A DNA stretch of 64,000 nt from Alloascoidea africana (taxonomy: Eukaryota > Ascomycota > Alloascoideomycetes > Alloascoideales > Alloascoideaceae). Location of the stretch: assembly GCA_030581615.1 (NCBI GenBank), contig JAKTTT010000026.1, positions 186,001 to 250,000 of the forward strand, written 5' to 3'. Shown in pieces: positions 1 to 10,821 of the stretch (position 1 is the first letter of the stretch; every line of letters begins with the position of its first letter). Below the pieces are notes generated by a model, which did no database searches, was not told the origin of the DNA, and saw only the letters and a list, made by a program, of their open reading frames with translations. A program made the translations under genes and the position numbers.

Positions 1-151
1 ATTATGCCAAAAGTGGAGAGCCAGGGGCTATAATGGACTGCAAAACAGGACAAGCGTTACTACCAATCTCAGTAGAATATTGATAGACAAATGGGTGTGT
101 GGATGTACCAATTTGTACCATCCATCGCGGCCAAAATTATGATTCGCTTCA

Positions 152-1318
152 ATGTTTGCCAAAAATGCTCTGAAGAGTCGGCCTGTCTCGTTTGCGCAGT
201 TACCACGGCGTTTACAGAGATACTCTTCCCGGAAAACAAAGCTGAAGGATCACATTTTCCTTCGAAGTGTGAAAAACCCAAATCATGTGAAAATGACAAT
301 GCCCCTGCCTGCTACAGGTTGGGTCGAAACTTTAGATGGTAAAGTGAATTTCCCAGAATTGAGAGGAGTAGAACCAGGAACCGTCATCGACGACCATATA
401 GTGACTCTGCCAACACTGGAAGAATTTGTTGTGATGCACAAATGTCAAGCTGAACCTCTCTACCAGTTGGATGCTGCCTCGGTCGTGAATTTGGCAGACT
501 TGCATCTTGACTATCCAGCACTGACCGACCAGGCACAACTCAGAGATCCACCTGTCCATGTTCTGGAGGTAGGAACAGGACATGGCTCCTTAACATTGGA
601 GATTTGCCGGGCTATTCATGCTGCAAACTGCTATGCAACGTTGAATGAAGACGGCACTATGGATAGACGAGGTGCAATCTTACACTCGATTGAAAAAAGT
701 GGAAGCCATCGCAAGATGGGTGAAAGGACCGTGAACGCATTTCGCCAGGGGATGTACAGTAACGATGTTGACATACTGTATCCCCCAATTGCAGCAGAGG
801 ATTGGCTTCAACAGAGACGAGAGACCTTTAAATCTGTACAGGAGCCAGGGTTTTTTTCTGCAGCATTTGTGGATTGTTATACATCACCACGACTTTTATT
901 TGAAATCTCAAAGGCTCTATTACCACATGCTCCTCTTGTCATTTGTTTCCGAAAAGCACAGGAATCGAGTATTCGAGCATTTATCACTCGTACAGTGGCC
1001 AAGAGGGAGACCCTTGGTCTGAGATTCACGAAAGTTCTTAAACTCGAGCAAGGCCTGGAGACGAGATTGCCTATTGTCTCCCAGAGAAGCAAATACACAC
1101 GCGAAAGAAAGATCATGCTTAACGAGTACTATGAAAAGAACAACATTGAGGTGAATGACTTGAGGAACTATGCAGTTTTGTTCCATAAGGCCCATTCTTC
1201 CTTAGACATCAACAATTCCAAATTATTCTTTGCACTATCGCCGCTGTTCACTCCAAACGAAACCGAGGTACCTTTGGCGCCAAAGGAAGAGTCTCAATGG
1301 TCACAAGAAGAGCCATAG
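152..1318 (+). CDS. Trm61/GCD14-like tRNA (adenine-58-N1) methyltransferase, probably mitochondrial
   Basis: A 388-residue protein with an S-adenosylmethionine motif I (VLEVGTGHGSLT, about residues 138-149) followed by a Rossmann-type methyltransferase domain, as in the Trm61/TRMT61B family that makes m1A58 in the tRNA T-loop. The 48 residues before the second conserved Met are rich in Arg, Lys and Ser with almost no acidic residues (RPVSFAQLPRRLQRYSSRK), which looks like a mitochondrial targeting sequence. The ATG at 152 keeps this presequence; a start at the later Met (position 293) would remove it. The family call rests on motif I and overall layout, and the substrate is inferred. It converges on the Zn2Cys6 gene downstream. 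It could instead be another class I methyltransferase of mitochondrial RNA. Confidence 0.6.
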   Translation: MFAKNALKSRPVSFAQLPRRLQRYSSRKTKLKDHIFLRSVKNPNHVKMTMPLPATGWVETLDGKVNFPELRGVEPGTVIDDHIVTLPTLEEFVVMHKCQAEPLYQLDAASVVNLADLHLDYPALTDQAQLRDPPVHVLEVGTGHGSLTLEICRAIHAANCYATLNEDGTMDRRGAILHSIEKSGSHRKMGERTVNAFRQGMYSNDVDILYPPIAAEDWLQQRRETFKSVQEPGFFSAAFVDCYTSPRLLFEISKALLPHAPLVICFRKAQESSIRAFITRTVAKRETLGLRFTKVLKLEQGLETRLPIVSQRSKYTRERKIMLNEYYEKNNIEVNDLRNYAVLFHKAHSSLDINNSKLFFALSPLFTPNETEVPLAPKEESQWSQEEP

Positions 1319-1719
1319 CGAGTTTTCTCATATGACGGCATTTTTACTGTATATACAAAATCTAGAATTTCAGAGCCCCGACCCAAATTTGACTGTGTAC
1401 CATGTGCAAGAATGTTGCTTTTATTGCTCTACTTGGCGCTAAAATGTATATACTTGGGAACCTGAAAACTCAACTCTCCAACAAATAAATAGTTGAAACG
1501 AATGGGTGGGGAAAAAAAGAGTATGTGGCTGAAAAAATCAATAGTACAAGGACAAATTAATGAATAAATTCAAGAACAAAACCATTTTTATGCGCGTAAA
1601 TAGTAAATCAGAATCAATTGTATGCCGTATAGAGGTGGTGACTGAAGAAAAAAAAAGGAGTAGTGACGTTTGAGGTTTCCTAAACTGCTGAAATCAGAAT
1701 AACGGAAAGACGAGAAGAT
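1319..1719. other. Convergent 3' intergenic region
   Basis: AT-rich spacer between two convergent stop codons, with A- and T-runs of the kind found at yeast 3' ends. No further gene or RNA seen. Confidence 0.6.
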
Positions 1720-4700
1720 TCACTCATTAGGTTTCCCGTCGATATTGTTACCACTGGTAGATAATATATCATTAGTCATTCCACCAGGAGTTAAAAATTG
1801 GTCCCAAACAGCAGATAATCGAACCTGGTGAATCAAATCGTAGACTTTTTGGGAATCTTCAGAGTATCTAGACCTGGGAGCAGCGATTTCCTGTTGTCCC
1901 TGTTGAAAAGGCTCGTTTTGTTCTTGTTGAGATTCTTGTGGCGGTAGAGGAACAGGAACTGAGACAGGAACCGAAACTGGACCACCGGCTCCAAGAGATG
2001 TTGGAAAGAATTTTCCAGGATGCTGGGGCTGTTGAATGCCATGAATCTGCGAATTCATCCCGGAACTATCCAGATATTCCATCTTTGGCGGTACGACATT
2101 AGCTGCCCCTACAAATCCTGTAGTTCCTTCTTCTGGTTGTTGAGAGTCGGTAGTGTACAACTGGGGAAGCTGCATCGTGGGCGAATGAATGTTGCTGCTT
2201 CCGCCAGGACTATTTATTCTTGAGTTTGACAGTGATCGAGTTTCTGAAGAAGATAGGGTATCCATATTTGCTGCTTCTTCAAAAAAGCGATCAAGATCAT
2301 CACCCCAAGGAAAAAATACGTTGCTAATATTCGGGACGGGTGCTGAAACTTGCGGCACCAATGGAACCATGTTACCAAGTCCACCTTGGTCAGCCATGGT
2401 CCCTGGCGCTATTACAGATGATGGATCTGCTCCAGTCATAACAGTGTTGCTATTATCATCCATATTCTCCTCACCCATGTATGTAAAGGACGGCGGGGGG
2501 ACAAATTTTGGGTCCACTAAGGTAATAGGCTTTGGGAGTGTTTGTGCTACAGGATTCATTCTACCACCTGTGTTCATTGGGATATTCGACATTGTAGCCG
2601 AGTTTTCTGGATATCTTGTGGTTGCTTGAAAATGAGGAGGAGCATACTGTTGTAAACTATCCTCTATTTTTGGAGCTATTGTCAACACAGAAGATCTCCT
2701 CCTATCTCTTGAAAGCTTGTCCTTTTCACTTAGATTTTCCATGTAGTACAACTTTATAATCGCTGATGATAACAGCTTTATTGTTTCGCCGTAGCTACTG
2801 GCAGCTTCGCATTTACTGGCCAACGCTGAGAGGACATGGGCACAGGCAGACGACAAGTAGTCAAACTCTTGGAGACTGGTCTGCTGTCTAACTTCTGGAG
2901 AATGATACAGAGCAAAAAGATAAGATGAACCAGCGACAAACAGGTTTTGTGCGGAGAGCCAGGTATAATTAATACAAAGAGTCTTGTTCAGTTCAAAATA
3001 GCATTTGATAACATGTTTCCCAGCATCGGCGATTATCAAGTGCTCTTTCACAGTGACTGGTAGATTTAAAGGACATAATCCATACAATCTCAGTCGTGAT
3101 TCATGGTAATTTAACTCGAAAAAAACCAGGTTGAAGTTACAGTTCATTTTCCGCAACGTCTTGGGACACTCGTCTCTCCACTTGTCCAACCTGTTAGCCG
3201 TGGAAGCTCGCCATTCCTCAAAATTTTTAAATTTGCGAGGAATTTCTGCACACTCATACATGATTCTTTGGATTTCAGATTGAATTTGCCTGATTTTGAA
3301 CATGCTTAAAGATACAGATTTGTAAGATGGGGACTTTGCATCCATCAATGAATAATCTGATGCCTGTTCTGCATCCGTACTGTTGTTGTGAGCAATAACC
3401 AAAGAATCATCCAACTCGGTAGGAAAAGGCACTTTGATGCACTCTTCAGGAATACCAAAAGGTCTTCCGAGGTTGAAGCCAATCTGCCTATCCAGGGCAT
3501 ATGTGCACCAAAACAAGCGTCTTCTAATCTCCAAAGTGAATGCGTCGTAATGCACAAGCAGACCAGTGCTATCGTTGGATGCCAAAGAAGCATTCGAATT
3601 GTGTCTTTTCCAGGATTGGATCCCGGCCTCTGAGTGAAGACCAAGATCTATACATAGACGGATGGCTGATCCAAGAACATACCAGACACCAGGAGATGAG
3701 GGTCTCATAAGAGAATAGAGAGCAAGGATTAGTAAACCTTGTAAACGCTCAAGAGAATCAGTCGTTGTGTAGATCGAGTCCAAGTACTTGATAGCTGCTT
3801 TCCGAAACGATTCTGATAAAGATTCTGGGTATTGTTGGTGATGGACCGTGGTGGCGATTGCAAATATCATGTTCAAAAAGAACAGACAAATGTTGATGCC
3901 CGATGGCGGCTGCTGACTTCCATTTTCATAGTAGTAATAGTAGGTCAATTCCTGGGGGATGTTTTTGCGTGAGACATTTAGAGACGTGTAGTCCGAAGCC
4001 AAAGAAAGGCTTCTGGAGAGGTTGCCATACACGGGCTGGAAATACTTGCGAATAATCTCTTCTCTGTGCAATAGTGGGAGTTGGGAATTTGCCTGTGCGA
4101 AAAACACCATTAGATATTGTTCTGCAACCTCTTTCTTGGGCAAAGGAGCTGGTAGAATTGACGAATTCGCAGTGGCATTAAGAACGGAGTGGCTCATGGC
4201 ATTCGCGTTGCTCAAAGAGCTGTTTGTTGCGGCATTGGAAGCATCTATGGCCCCATCTTGGCTAGTTTTCAATTTAAGGGCGGTATACATTAAACGGGCA
4301 AATGAGTATTCATTGTTGATATTGCTTGTGTCCTGGGGGATTTTGAGAGACGGATCAGAACTCGCTCTAGACACAGGAGGATGCTGTTCCCTGTGCCGGA
4401 CTTGAGACGAGGTCTTGGAAGAACTTGGGGGTTCCGGATCCGATTGGAGCACTCTAGAAGGGACAGATAAGTTGAACACTGACGATTCATTATTTGATGG
4501 AGGTTGGGAAACCAGCGTTGGCATTGAGATCGTTGAAGGTTTTCTACCGGTCTGAGATTGCGTTTGTGTCGCCGAGCCAGAGGCCTCTGTCGTTGCTGAG
4601 GAATCAGCTTCTTTTAAAGGATTTATATCAAAATCGTTCACCCCGTGGAGCGTCAACTGTCTCTCTAAAAACGCAATACGGTCTTCCAGATAAACGGTGT

Positions 4701-5016
4701 AGCTTCTTGGAACCTCTCTCCCAGTGGCAGGATCCAGGCCTACACACTCGCAGCCATTTTTCTTGCAGTTATTGCACTTTGGGAAGTTGTGATCGCACCT
4801 GAGCTTTTTCAATCGACATCTCTGGCAGGCTGATATAGAGCGAGAGATGCCCATAATCGCCTTTGAGCCGCGAAAAGTAGACCCACTCTGCTCAGGCTGG
4901 TCCTCTTTGTCTGCGCTTGCGGAAGAGCCTGCCTTTGCAGGCCGCCTCTGTCTCTTCCGCTTGGGATGGGACGTGGGCGTGAACCCCGGGGAGGGCTTCT
5001 GGGACGAGGGCTCCAT
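1720..5016 (-). CDS. Zn2Cys6 transcription factor, Ppr1-like
   Basis: A 1098-residue fungal binuclear zinc-cluster activator. The six cysteines (C64, C67, C74, C81, C84, C91) keep the CX2CX6CX6CX2CX6C spacing. The linker just after them (LDPATGREVPRSY, then LEDRIAFLERQL) closely resembles the linker and coiled-coil dimerisation element of Ppr1, the uracil-pathway activator. A fungal-specific transcription factor domain follows around residues 310-650, with a recognisable segment GVWYVLGSAIRLCIDLGLH and a RRRLFWC motif. The C-terminal third is Pro/Gln/Ser-rich and probably an activation region. The frame is open further upstream to a GTG at 5085, but the first ATG is at 5016. It diverges from the AP180 gene across a GC-rich spacer. 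The regulated pathway (pyrimidine, purine or other) cannot be told from the sequence. Confidence 0.8.
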   Translation of the reverse strand: MEPSSQKPSPGFTPTSHPKRKRQRRPAKAGSSASADKEDQPEQSGSTFRGSKAIMGISRSISACQRCRLKKLRCDHNFPKCNNCKKNGCECVGLDPATGREVPRSYTVYLEDRIAFLERQLTLHGVNDFDINPLKEADSSATTEASGSATQTQSQTGRKPSTISMPTLVSQPPSNNESSVFNLSVPSRVLQSDPEPPSSSKTSSQVRHREQHPPVSRASSDPSLKIPQDTSNINNEYSFARLMYTALKLKTSQDGAIDASNAATNSSLSNANAMSHSVLNATANSSILPAPLPKKEVAEQYLMVFFAQANSQLPLLHREEIIRKYFQPVYGNLSRSLSLASDYTSLNVSRKNIPQELTYYYYYENGSQQPPSGINICLFFLNMIFAIATTVHHQQYPESLSESFRKAAIKYLDSIYTTTDSLERLQGLLILALYSLMRPSSPGVWYVLGSAIRLCIDLGLHSEAGIQSWKRHNSNASLASNDSTGLLVHYDAFTLEIRRRLFWCTYALDRQIGFNLGRPFGIPEECIKVPFPTELDDSLVIAHNNSTDAEQASDYSLMDAKSPSYKSVSLSMFKIRQIQSEIQRIMYECAEIPRKFKNFEEWRASTANRLDKWRDECPKTLRKMNCNFNLVFFELNYHESRLRLYGLCPLNLPVTVKEHLIIADAGKHVIKCYFELNKTLCINYTWLSAQNLFVAGSSYLFALYHSPEVRQQTSLQEFDYLSSACAHVLSALASKCEAASSYGETIKLLSSAIIKLYYMENLSEKDKLSRDRRRSSVLTIAPKIEDSLQQYAPPHFQATTRYPENSATMSNIPMNTGGRMNPVAQTLPKPITLVDPKFVPPPSFTYMGEENMDDNSNTVMTGADPSSVIAPGTMADQGGLGNMVPLVPQVSAPVPNISNVFFPWGDDLDRFFEEAANMDTLSSSETRSLSNSRINSPGGSSNIHSPTMQLPQLYTTDSQQPEEGTTGFVGAANVVPPKMEYLDSSGMNSQIHGIQQPQHPGKFFPTSLGAGGPVSVPVSVPVPLPPQESQQEQNEPFQQGQQEIAAPRSRYSEDSQKVYDLIHQVRLSAVWDQFLTPGGMTNDILSTSGNNIDGKPNE

Positions 5017-5370
5017 GACAGTGTTGCTACTGGAGAAGGAGGAAAGAGGAAGGTAAAGGTGAAGTTCCAATGTTGAAGAGCGCACAATGAGATCTCAAGC
5101 TGCAGGTGAGCCCCGTCAATGGAGCCATTCTCGTCGCGTGGGCCGGCCAATGACCAGACAAGCGATGCTCCTCCGGCCCAGCAGGAGGCAGCCCTGCTGG
5201 AACGACACGAGCCCCAGAGCGAGACCAGGAGGTAGACCGCGAAGAGCCTGTGAGCTGCTCGGGCTGGCTGCTCTCGGGCTCTTCGTGGAGGGTCGGAGGC
5301 AGTTACCCTCCCTCTGCGGAAGGGCCCGTTCTGGCAGTCCCACCTTCGCTGGAGAGCTCTCCTTCCTCCC
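5017..5370. other. GC-rich divergent promoter region
   Basis: Spacer of about 350 nt between the Zn2Cys6 gene and the AP180 gene. GC is near 60-65%, well above the window average. Open frames here on both strands reflect the lack of stops in GC-rich DNA, not genes. Confidence 0.5.
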
Positions 5371-7665
5371 ATGCCCATGACCACCTACGAGAAGATAGTA
5401 AAGGTATTCTTGCTGCTACTGACACCTCAATGCTGCGGATTGCTAACATGGCGCGTGCTGCTGTTTCATAGGGTGCCACGAAGATAAAGGTACGCCGGTA
5501 TCGCATTTTGACCGCGCGTGGTTTGCTGCCCTTCAGATGGATTCGCTAACCATTCCCAACGATAGGTCGCCGCTCCCAAGGCAAAGTACATAGAGCCGAT
5601 TCTTCTAGCAACGTCCAGCCGTAACGATGACTTTGTGACGATCATGAGGACTTTGAAAATTCGCCTTGGAGACCCTGCCTGGTCCGTACGTATCAACAGC
5701 TCCTTGCAAACTTTCTAGCACTATGAATGAGGAGGAAGGGGGAATAAAGAAATGAGCCCACTAACGTGGAATTTGCGCCTTTAGATCGCTTACAAGGCAC
5801 TAATTGTCATCCATATCATGATAAGGGAGGGAGAGCGGGACGTCACCCTCAGATACCTCAGCGGGCATTCCAAAACCCTGGAATGCCGCCAAATTCCCAG
5901 AACCTCCTCTGATGGACGAAGCCTCTATCGGTACTCGAATTACCTACAGGAACGCGTGAAACAGTTTAGCTCTATCAAAGTGGATTACGTTCGTCTCTCA
6001 AGCAGCGAAAACAGACTGAGAACCCTATCTATAGACAAGGGTCTTCTGCGGGAAGTTGAGAGTGTAATTACCCAGATTATTGCGTTGTTGAGGTGCCGGT
6101 ATCGCGAGGAGGAAGTAAACAACGATATCGTTTTGACGTCGTTTCGGATGCTTGTGAATGACCTTTTGAGTCTGTACCAAGCTCTGAACGAAGGGGTCAT
6201 AAACATTCTGGAACACTATTTTGAAATGTCAAAGTATGACGCGGAGCGGGCGTTGGATATATACAAGGACTTTGTCAGGCTGACGAGCGATGTTGTCAAC
6301 TACCTGAAAGTCGCCAAGCACTTGGAGTATCTGACGAAACTACACGTTCCGAACATTAAACATGCCCCTACTCTGCTGACCAAGTCTTTAGAAGAGTATC
6401 TCGGAGATCCAGATTTTGAAAGCAATAGAAGACAGTATTTGGCTGAAAAAGAGGTCCAAAATGGTAACAAAAAGGGAAAATCCTCCTCTAAGCCTTCTGT
6501 CCCCTTGAAGTCTGCTCTGAAAAAGACTCCAACAGACTTTGTCAAGAAGAACGGGCTTCAGACGCAACAGGCCGCTACTCCTTCCACGGCCACTGCTCCT
6601 GCCAATCCTCAACAACAGCCGCAAATCCAGCCAGACTTGTTCAGTTTCCCTCTCCAGGAGACTGTGATTACTGGTGGGCCTTTCCTTACAAGCACCCAGC
6701 CCATGCAGACACAAACCACGGGCTTCAATCCGTGGGGACCCAACATTGTGGTCGCGCAACCCATCCAGGCCACCAACCCTCTGGTTCCACAGCATACTGC
6801 TCCTCTGCTGTCTTCTCAGCAGTATACTGGCTTTGGCGTCGTGCAACAGCAGCAGCAGCAGTTTGTTCAGCAACAGCCCCTAAGCGCGAACTACACTGGA
6901 GCTGGCTTTGGAGGATACAGCGCTCAACCACAAACGAGCATCGTACAACAGCAGGCTCCACTGTCTGCCACGGCCACGGGCAGCAATCCATTCAGAAGCT
7001 CGATGGTTCTGCCTTCTGCTTCGCTATCTCCGGTGACTGCTCAAAATCAGACTCAGGGCTTGCCCATGCGCAGCCAGTCTTTGAACTACCACACCAACAG
7101 CAACAAGAACCCGTTTGCGACCCAACATTCGGCCCTTACAGCTGTTCCAGAAGCATCGTCTGGTTCTGCTCCAGAACCGCTGCAATCGCAAAAGACGGGC
7201 ACTAACCCCTTCTCTGCCAACTTTACAGGCGGCACACTTTCAGCCTCTTCTGCCAACACTAATAACACTTCTAATACGAATCCTCTACAAGCGCAATCAA
7301 CCGGTGCGAATCCGTTCCGGAGAAATACCATTATGACTCTCGACCCCAGAGGCGGACAACCAGAACAGACACAGAAACCTCTTACATATCAACCTACTTT
7401 TGGAGGCCTGGAGAACTTGCCCACGATTTCAGTTTTTCCAGAGACCCAGAAGGACGAACTGGTGAAACAACAGATACAGAAACAGCAGTTGGAAGTGCAA
7501 CAGCAACAACAGCAGTTGCAATTACAACAGCTCCAACTTCAACAGCAGCAGCAACAGCAGCAGCAACTTCAACTCCAATATCAACAACAGCAGTTGTACG
7601 TACAACCGCAAGTGCAACCAACTGCAAATGGCAATGCCTTGGTGGAGCCTCCAAGCCTTATCTAA
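5371..7665 (+). CDS. YAP1801: AP180/CALM-type clathrin assembly protein (ANTH domain), four exons
   Basis: Endocytic adaptor that binds PtdIns(4,5)P2 through an N-terminal ANTH domain and recruits clathrin and EH-domain proteins. The beginning of the ANTH domain lies in three small upstream exons: 5371-5403, 5472-5489 and 5566-5685, joined to 5785-7665, all in phase. Joined, they read MPMTTYEKIVK, GATKIK, VAAPKAKYIEPILLATSS and so on, the canonical ANTH start. Introns are 68, 76 and 99 nt, each with a CTAAC branch point. Exon 2 is only 18 nt. The predicted protein is 682-683 residues; ATG 5377 is an alternative start. The second half has four NPF motifs for EH-domain binding and a Gln-rich C-terminus (about 7440-7620). 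A prediction lacking the small exons would lose the lipid-binding end of the domain. Confidence 0.9.
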
Positions 7666-8001
7666 GAGTAAGAGACGTTCTTTTAAAATACCTGTTTTTT
7701 CTGTTTTTTCCGTTTGTTTGTTTGCTTGTTTGTTTTCTCGTTTGGTGGAGACCTTCGTCAGGTAAAGGCAGTTCCCTTTAATCATAAAGCGTTTTCTATA
7801 AAAGCAAGATTTATACTATATATGAGTTGTAGAGAAACTAAGCTGGGGTAAGCCCGGGTAACGCTGGGATGGTTGCGATATGGCAGATCCAGCCAGTCTC
7901 GTTTCTGCCCGGTAGATAGCGGTGAGAAACGGGACGATTGTTCACCAGCACAGACCGCCCTAGAGGCCTAGTACCAATCCTCAGTCCTACCGGCTCATTA
8001 C
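7666..8001. other. Intergenic region with TTTG/TTTC tract
   Basis: About 340 nt between the AP180 stop and the transporter start on the same strand. A T-rich tract of TTTG repeats lies at about 7685-7745 and probably belongs to the upstream 3' end. No gene seen. Confidence 0.5.
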
Positions 8002-9993
8002 ATGTCCAGCACTGGTAATTCCGATACCCCTTTACTGAATCCGCCTGGCGAAGCGCCAGAATACGAACGAGAGCAAGAACCGGGTACCTCTTGCCATACC
8101 TCTTCTCCCCCGAACGCATCTCCACAGGTGAAGGACAACCAACTCAAATCACCAACGACAGAATCAGTTATCACCACGCCCATGGGAATACAAGATAGCC
8201 AGAGTGCTACCAGCGTGACGACAAGCATGTTCATGAACCCGGATTTGGACCTTGCAAACGTGATAAACCCACGTAGGTCGACTCCGTACATAATCATCCT
8301 GACCATCATCATTGGTGGCCTACAGCTGGCATGGTGCGCAGAGTTTTCTGAAGGCACGCCCTTCCTGACGGGACTAGGAGTCTCAAAGCAGATGCTGGCC
8401 CTTGTGTGGATTGCTGGACCACTCTCGGGAACAATTGGACAGCCCATTGTGGGCATTTTCAGCGATAACTGCACTTACAAGTACGGGCGACGAAGACCAT
8501 TCATAATTGGCGGATGCCTAGCCACCTGTTTCTCGCTTTTTTGTCTGAGTTACTCGATTGACATTGTTTCACTGTTTGTTCCAAAAGGCATTGACTACCC
8601 TGAACTCAAGGCCAAAACAATTCCCTTTGCGGTGCTGGGGGTTTATGTCCTGGACTTTTCCATCAACGCTATTCAGGCCACGGCAAGAGCCTTTATTGTG
8701 GATAACGTGCCCACTTCTCAGCAGCAAGTTGCAAACGCTTGGGCCGCGAGACTCAATGGCTCGTTCAACATTCTGGGCTATCTCCTGGCATCTGTAAACC
8801 TGCCCAAATACGTATCGTTTCTGGGCTCTACACAGTTCAAGATACTGGCAGCTATTGGCTCCATAGCGCTGATAACAACAGTTGCCATGGCGTGCGCTGT
8901 TATCAAAGAGCGAGACCCAAACACAGATGTTGCAATACGGCACGAGAGAAAGCAACAGGAGGCAAGAATGAGAAGCCTGGGTCTGGATAAAGCCACCGGC
9001 TTGCGGGCAGGAGTAGAAATGATCAAACGGACATTTTACCATATCACCAGACTGCCACCCCAAGTGCAATTGGTCTGTAAAATCCAGTTTTTTGCTTGGG
9101 TTGGGTATTTCCCCATGCTGTTTTACACAACCACCTATGTTGGAGATCTCTACAAGCAGGAGTTTTGGAACTCTCGGCCTGCCAATTCCCCATCGCTTAC
9201 CCCAGAGGAACAAGATTTACTGAATGAAGATGCAACCAGAAAGGGTGCTACAGCTCTGGTTGCAAATGCGGTTGTTACACTGCTTGTGGACATGCTGCTG
9301 CCTCTAATTGTCAAGCCAACAAAGGACAATGTGCTTGAGGACGGCCAGGCCCAGCAGCAGCATCTGGCCAGCTCCAGCAGTGACAAAAAGTACACGATCG
9401 AGTGGCTCACAGTGTCCAGAGCGTGGACAATTGGGCATGGTGTTTTCATCCTTGCAATGTTTTGCACTTTTTTCAATCAAAGTTCCACTTCTGCAATTTG
9501 GATGTTCGGCGTGCTGGGCATACCGTGGGGCACCGCACTGTGGGCACCGTTTGTGCTCATCTCTGAGGACATATCTCGGATCAAAGAGATGAAGGGCAAG
9601 GCTGCAGTGGACAGCACGAACGCCTCGCACCACGGGTCTGAGGACGCGGACCCGCTGCCCAGGAGAAGACGGAGGAGGTTCGAGCAGTACGAGTGCGAGT
9701 CCGGGGTCATTCTGGGGATCCACAATGTGTTTGTCTCATGCCCCCAGGTCATTTCGTCTCTGTTCAGCAGCATTCTGTTCAAGCTGTTTGCCGGGCACGG
9801 GAGCGGCGGCGACGGCATGGAATGGGTGTTTCGCATGGGCGGCTTCGTGGCGATCGTGGCCTTCGTGCTGAGCCTGCGGCTGAAGAGCGCGGAGGAGCTC
9901 TTTGCGATGGACAATGCTGAGGTTCTCGACGAGACCGGGCCCGGCTTCCAGCTCAGGGACGAGTCCGATCTGGAGAGCCGGCTGCTGAGCTGA
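8002..9993 (+). CDS. Sut1-type sucrose/alpha-glucoside proton symporter (MFS)
   Basis: A 663-residue polytopic membrane protein of the glycoside-pentoside-hexuronide/sucrose transporter group, like Schizosaccharomyces pombe Sut1. After an 80-residue cytosolic N-tail, the first membrane segment leads into LAWCAEFSEGTPFL, which matches the family's conserved first helix. The loop between helices 2 and 3 holds KYGRRRPFI, the MFS RxGRR signature. About 12 hydrophobic segments are visible, with a large charged loop at about residues 430-465 and another near 525-560. It likely imports sucrose, maltose or related disaccharides with protons at the plasma membrane; the substrate is inferred. The last 400 nt are unusually GC-rich (about 68%) compared with the first two thirds, a composition change that continues into the SSD1 upstream region. 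Confidence 0.8.
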   Translation: MSSTGNSDTPLLNPPGEAPEYEREQEPGTSCHTSSPPNASPQVKDNQLKSPTTESVITTPMGIQDSQSATSVTTSMFMNPDLDLANVINPRRSTPYIIILTIIIGGLQLAWCAEFSEGTPFLTGLGVSKQMLALVWIAGPLSGTIGQPIVGIFSDNCTYKYGRRRPFIIGGCLATCFSLFCLSYSIDIVSLFVPKGIDYPELKAKTIPFAVLGVYVLDFSINAIQATARAFIVDNVPTSQQQVANAWAARLNGSFNILGYLLASVNLPKYVSFLGSTQFKILAAIGSIALITTVAMACAVIKERDPNTDVAIRHERKQQEARMRSLGLDKATGLRAGVEMIKRTFYHITRLPPQVQLVCKIQFFAWVGYFPMLFYTTTYVGDLYKQEFWNSRPANSPSLTPEEQDLLNEDATRKGATALVANAVVTLLVDMLLPLIVKPTKDNVLEDGQAQQQHLASSSSDKKYTIEWLTVSRAWTIGHGVFILAMFCTFFNQSSTSAIWMFGVLGIPWGTALWAPFVLISEDISRIKEMKGKAAVDSTNASHHGSEDADPLPRRRRRRFEQYECESGVILGIHNVFVSCPQVISSLFSSILFKLFAGHGSGGDGMEWVFRMGGFVAIVAFVLSLRLKSAEELFAMDNAEVLDETGPGFQLRDESDLESRLLS

Positions 9994-10260
9994 GCGGTAC
10001 ATAGCGGCTTAGTAATACATCACGTGTGCCCGCGGTGGCTTTTTTTAGCGCTGGCGGCTGCTCCAGCGAACCCACCTCACCACTCACCACTCCCTTCCAG
10101 CCTTCCACCGCTTCACTTCTCGTCGCCCACAACCAAGCACTGTTGCACAGAGGAAAGCGCTCCTCCCCCATCGCGTGCCGTTACCTATCCGTCTCCGTTT
10201 CCACATCCATTTCCATTTCATTTTCCATTTCCATCTCCGGCTCTCGCAAGATTCCTCGCC

Positions 10261-10779
10261 ATGCAGCCGAATCGTCCTGAGAAACCTGGAAACCACCCTC
10301 CTTCCAGTAGACCCCCAAAGAATTTGCACATCGCCCACCGGCGATCGCCTTCTGAGTTGACGACCCTGATGAGTACGTCTATTATTTGCTTTGCCATCCG
10401 TATTTTTGTCTTCACGCCGCTGTTTCACGTGTTCTAATCCTCCACCTCCTTTCTAGTCGAGCAATTCAACCTCCAGAGGCAATTGGAGTTTGTCCAGGCG
10501 CAACATCAGCAGCTGCTTGCGCAACAACAACAATTGAGCCAGGGCTACATACCTCAACAACAACCGGGCCTGGTTCCAGTCTCCAACCCCAATACCAATT
10601 CCTACTTGCCTGCCACTGGCGCATTTGGCCAATTCACCACCGTCAATCCTGCCCCCCTCCCCTCTGTAAATGCCAGCCACAGAAGAGCCCATTCTTCTAT
10701 TCCCACAGGCTCATTGGGCCCGCCTCAAAACATGTTTGACAGATCTCGTAACCTCGGATCCAATTTGCAAGACTCCCAA

Positions 10780-10821
<42 letters not shown>

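Noticed and set aside
4809-5384. 191-codon minus-strand frame overlapping the Zn2Cys6 gene start
   Set aside because: Out of frame with the zinc-cluster coding sequence and explained by high GC content.
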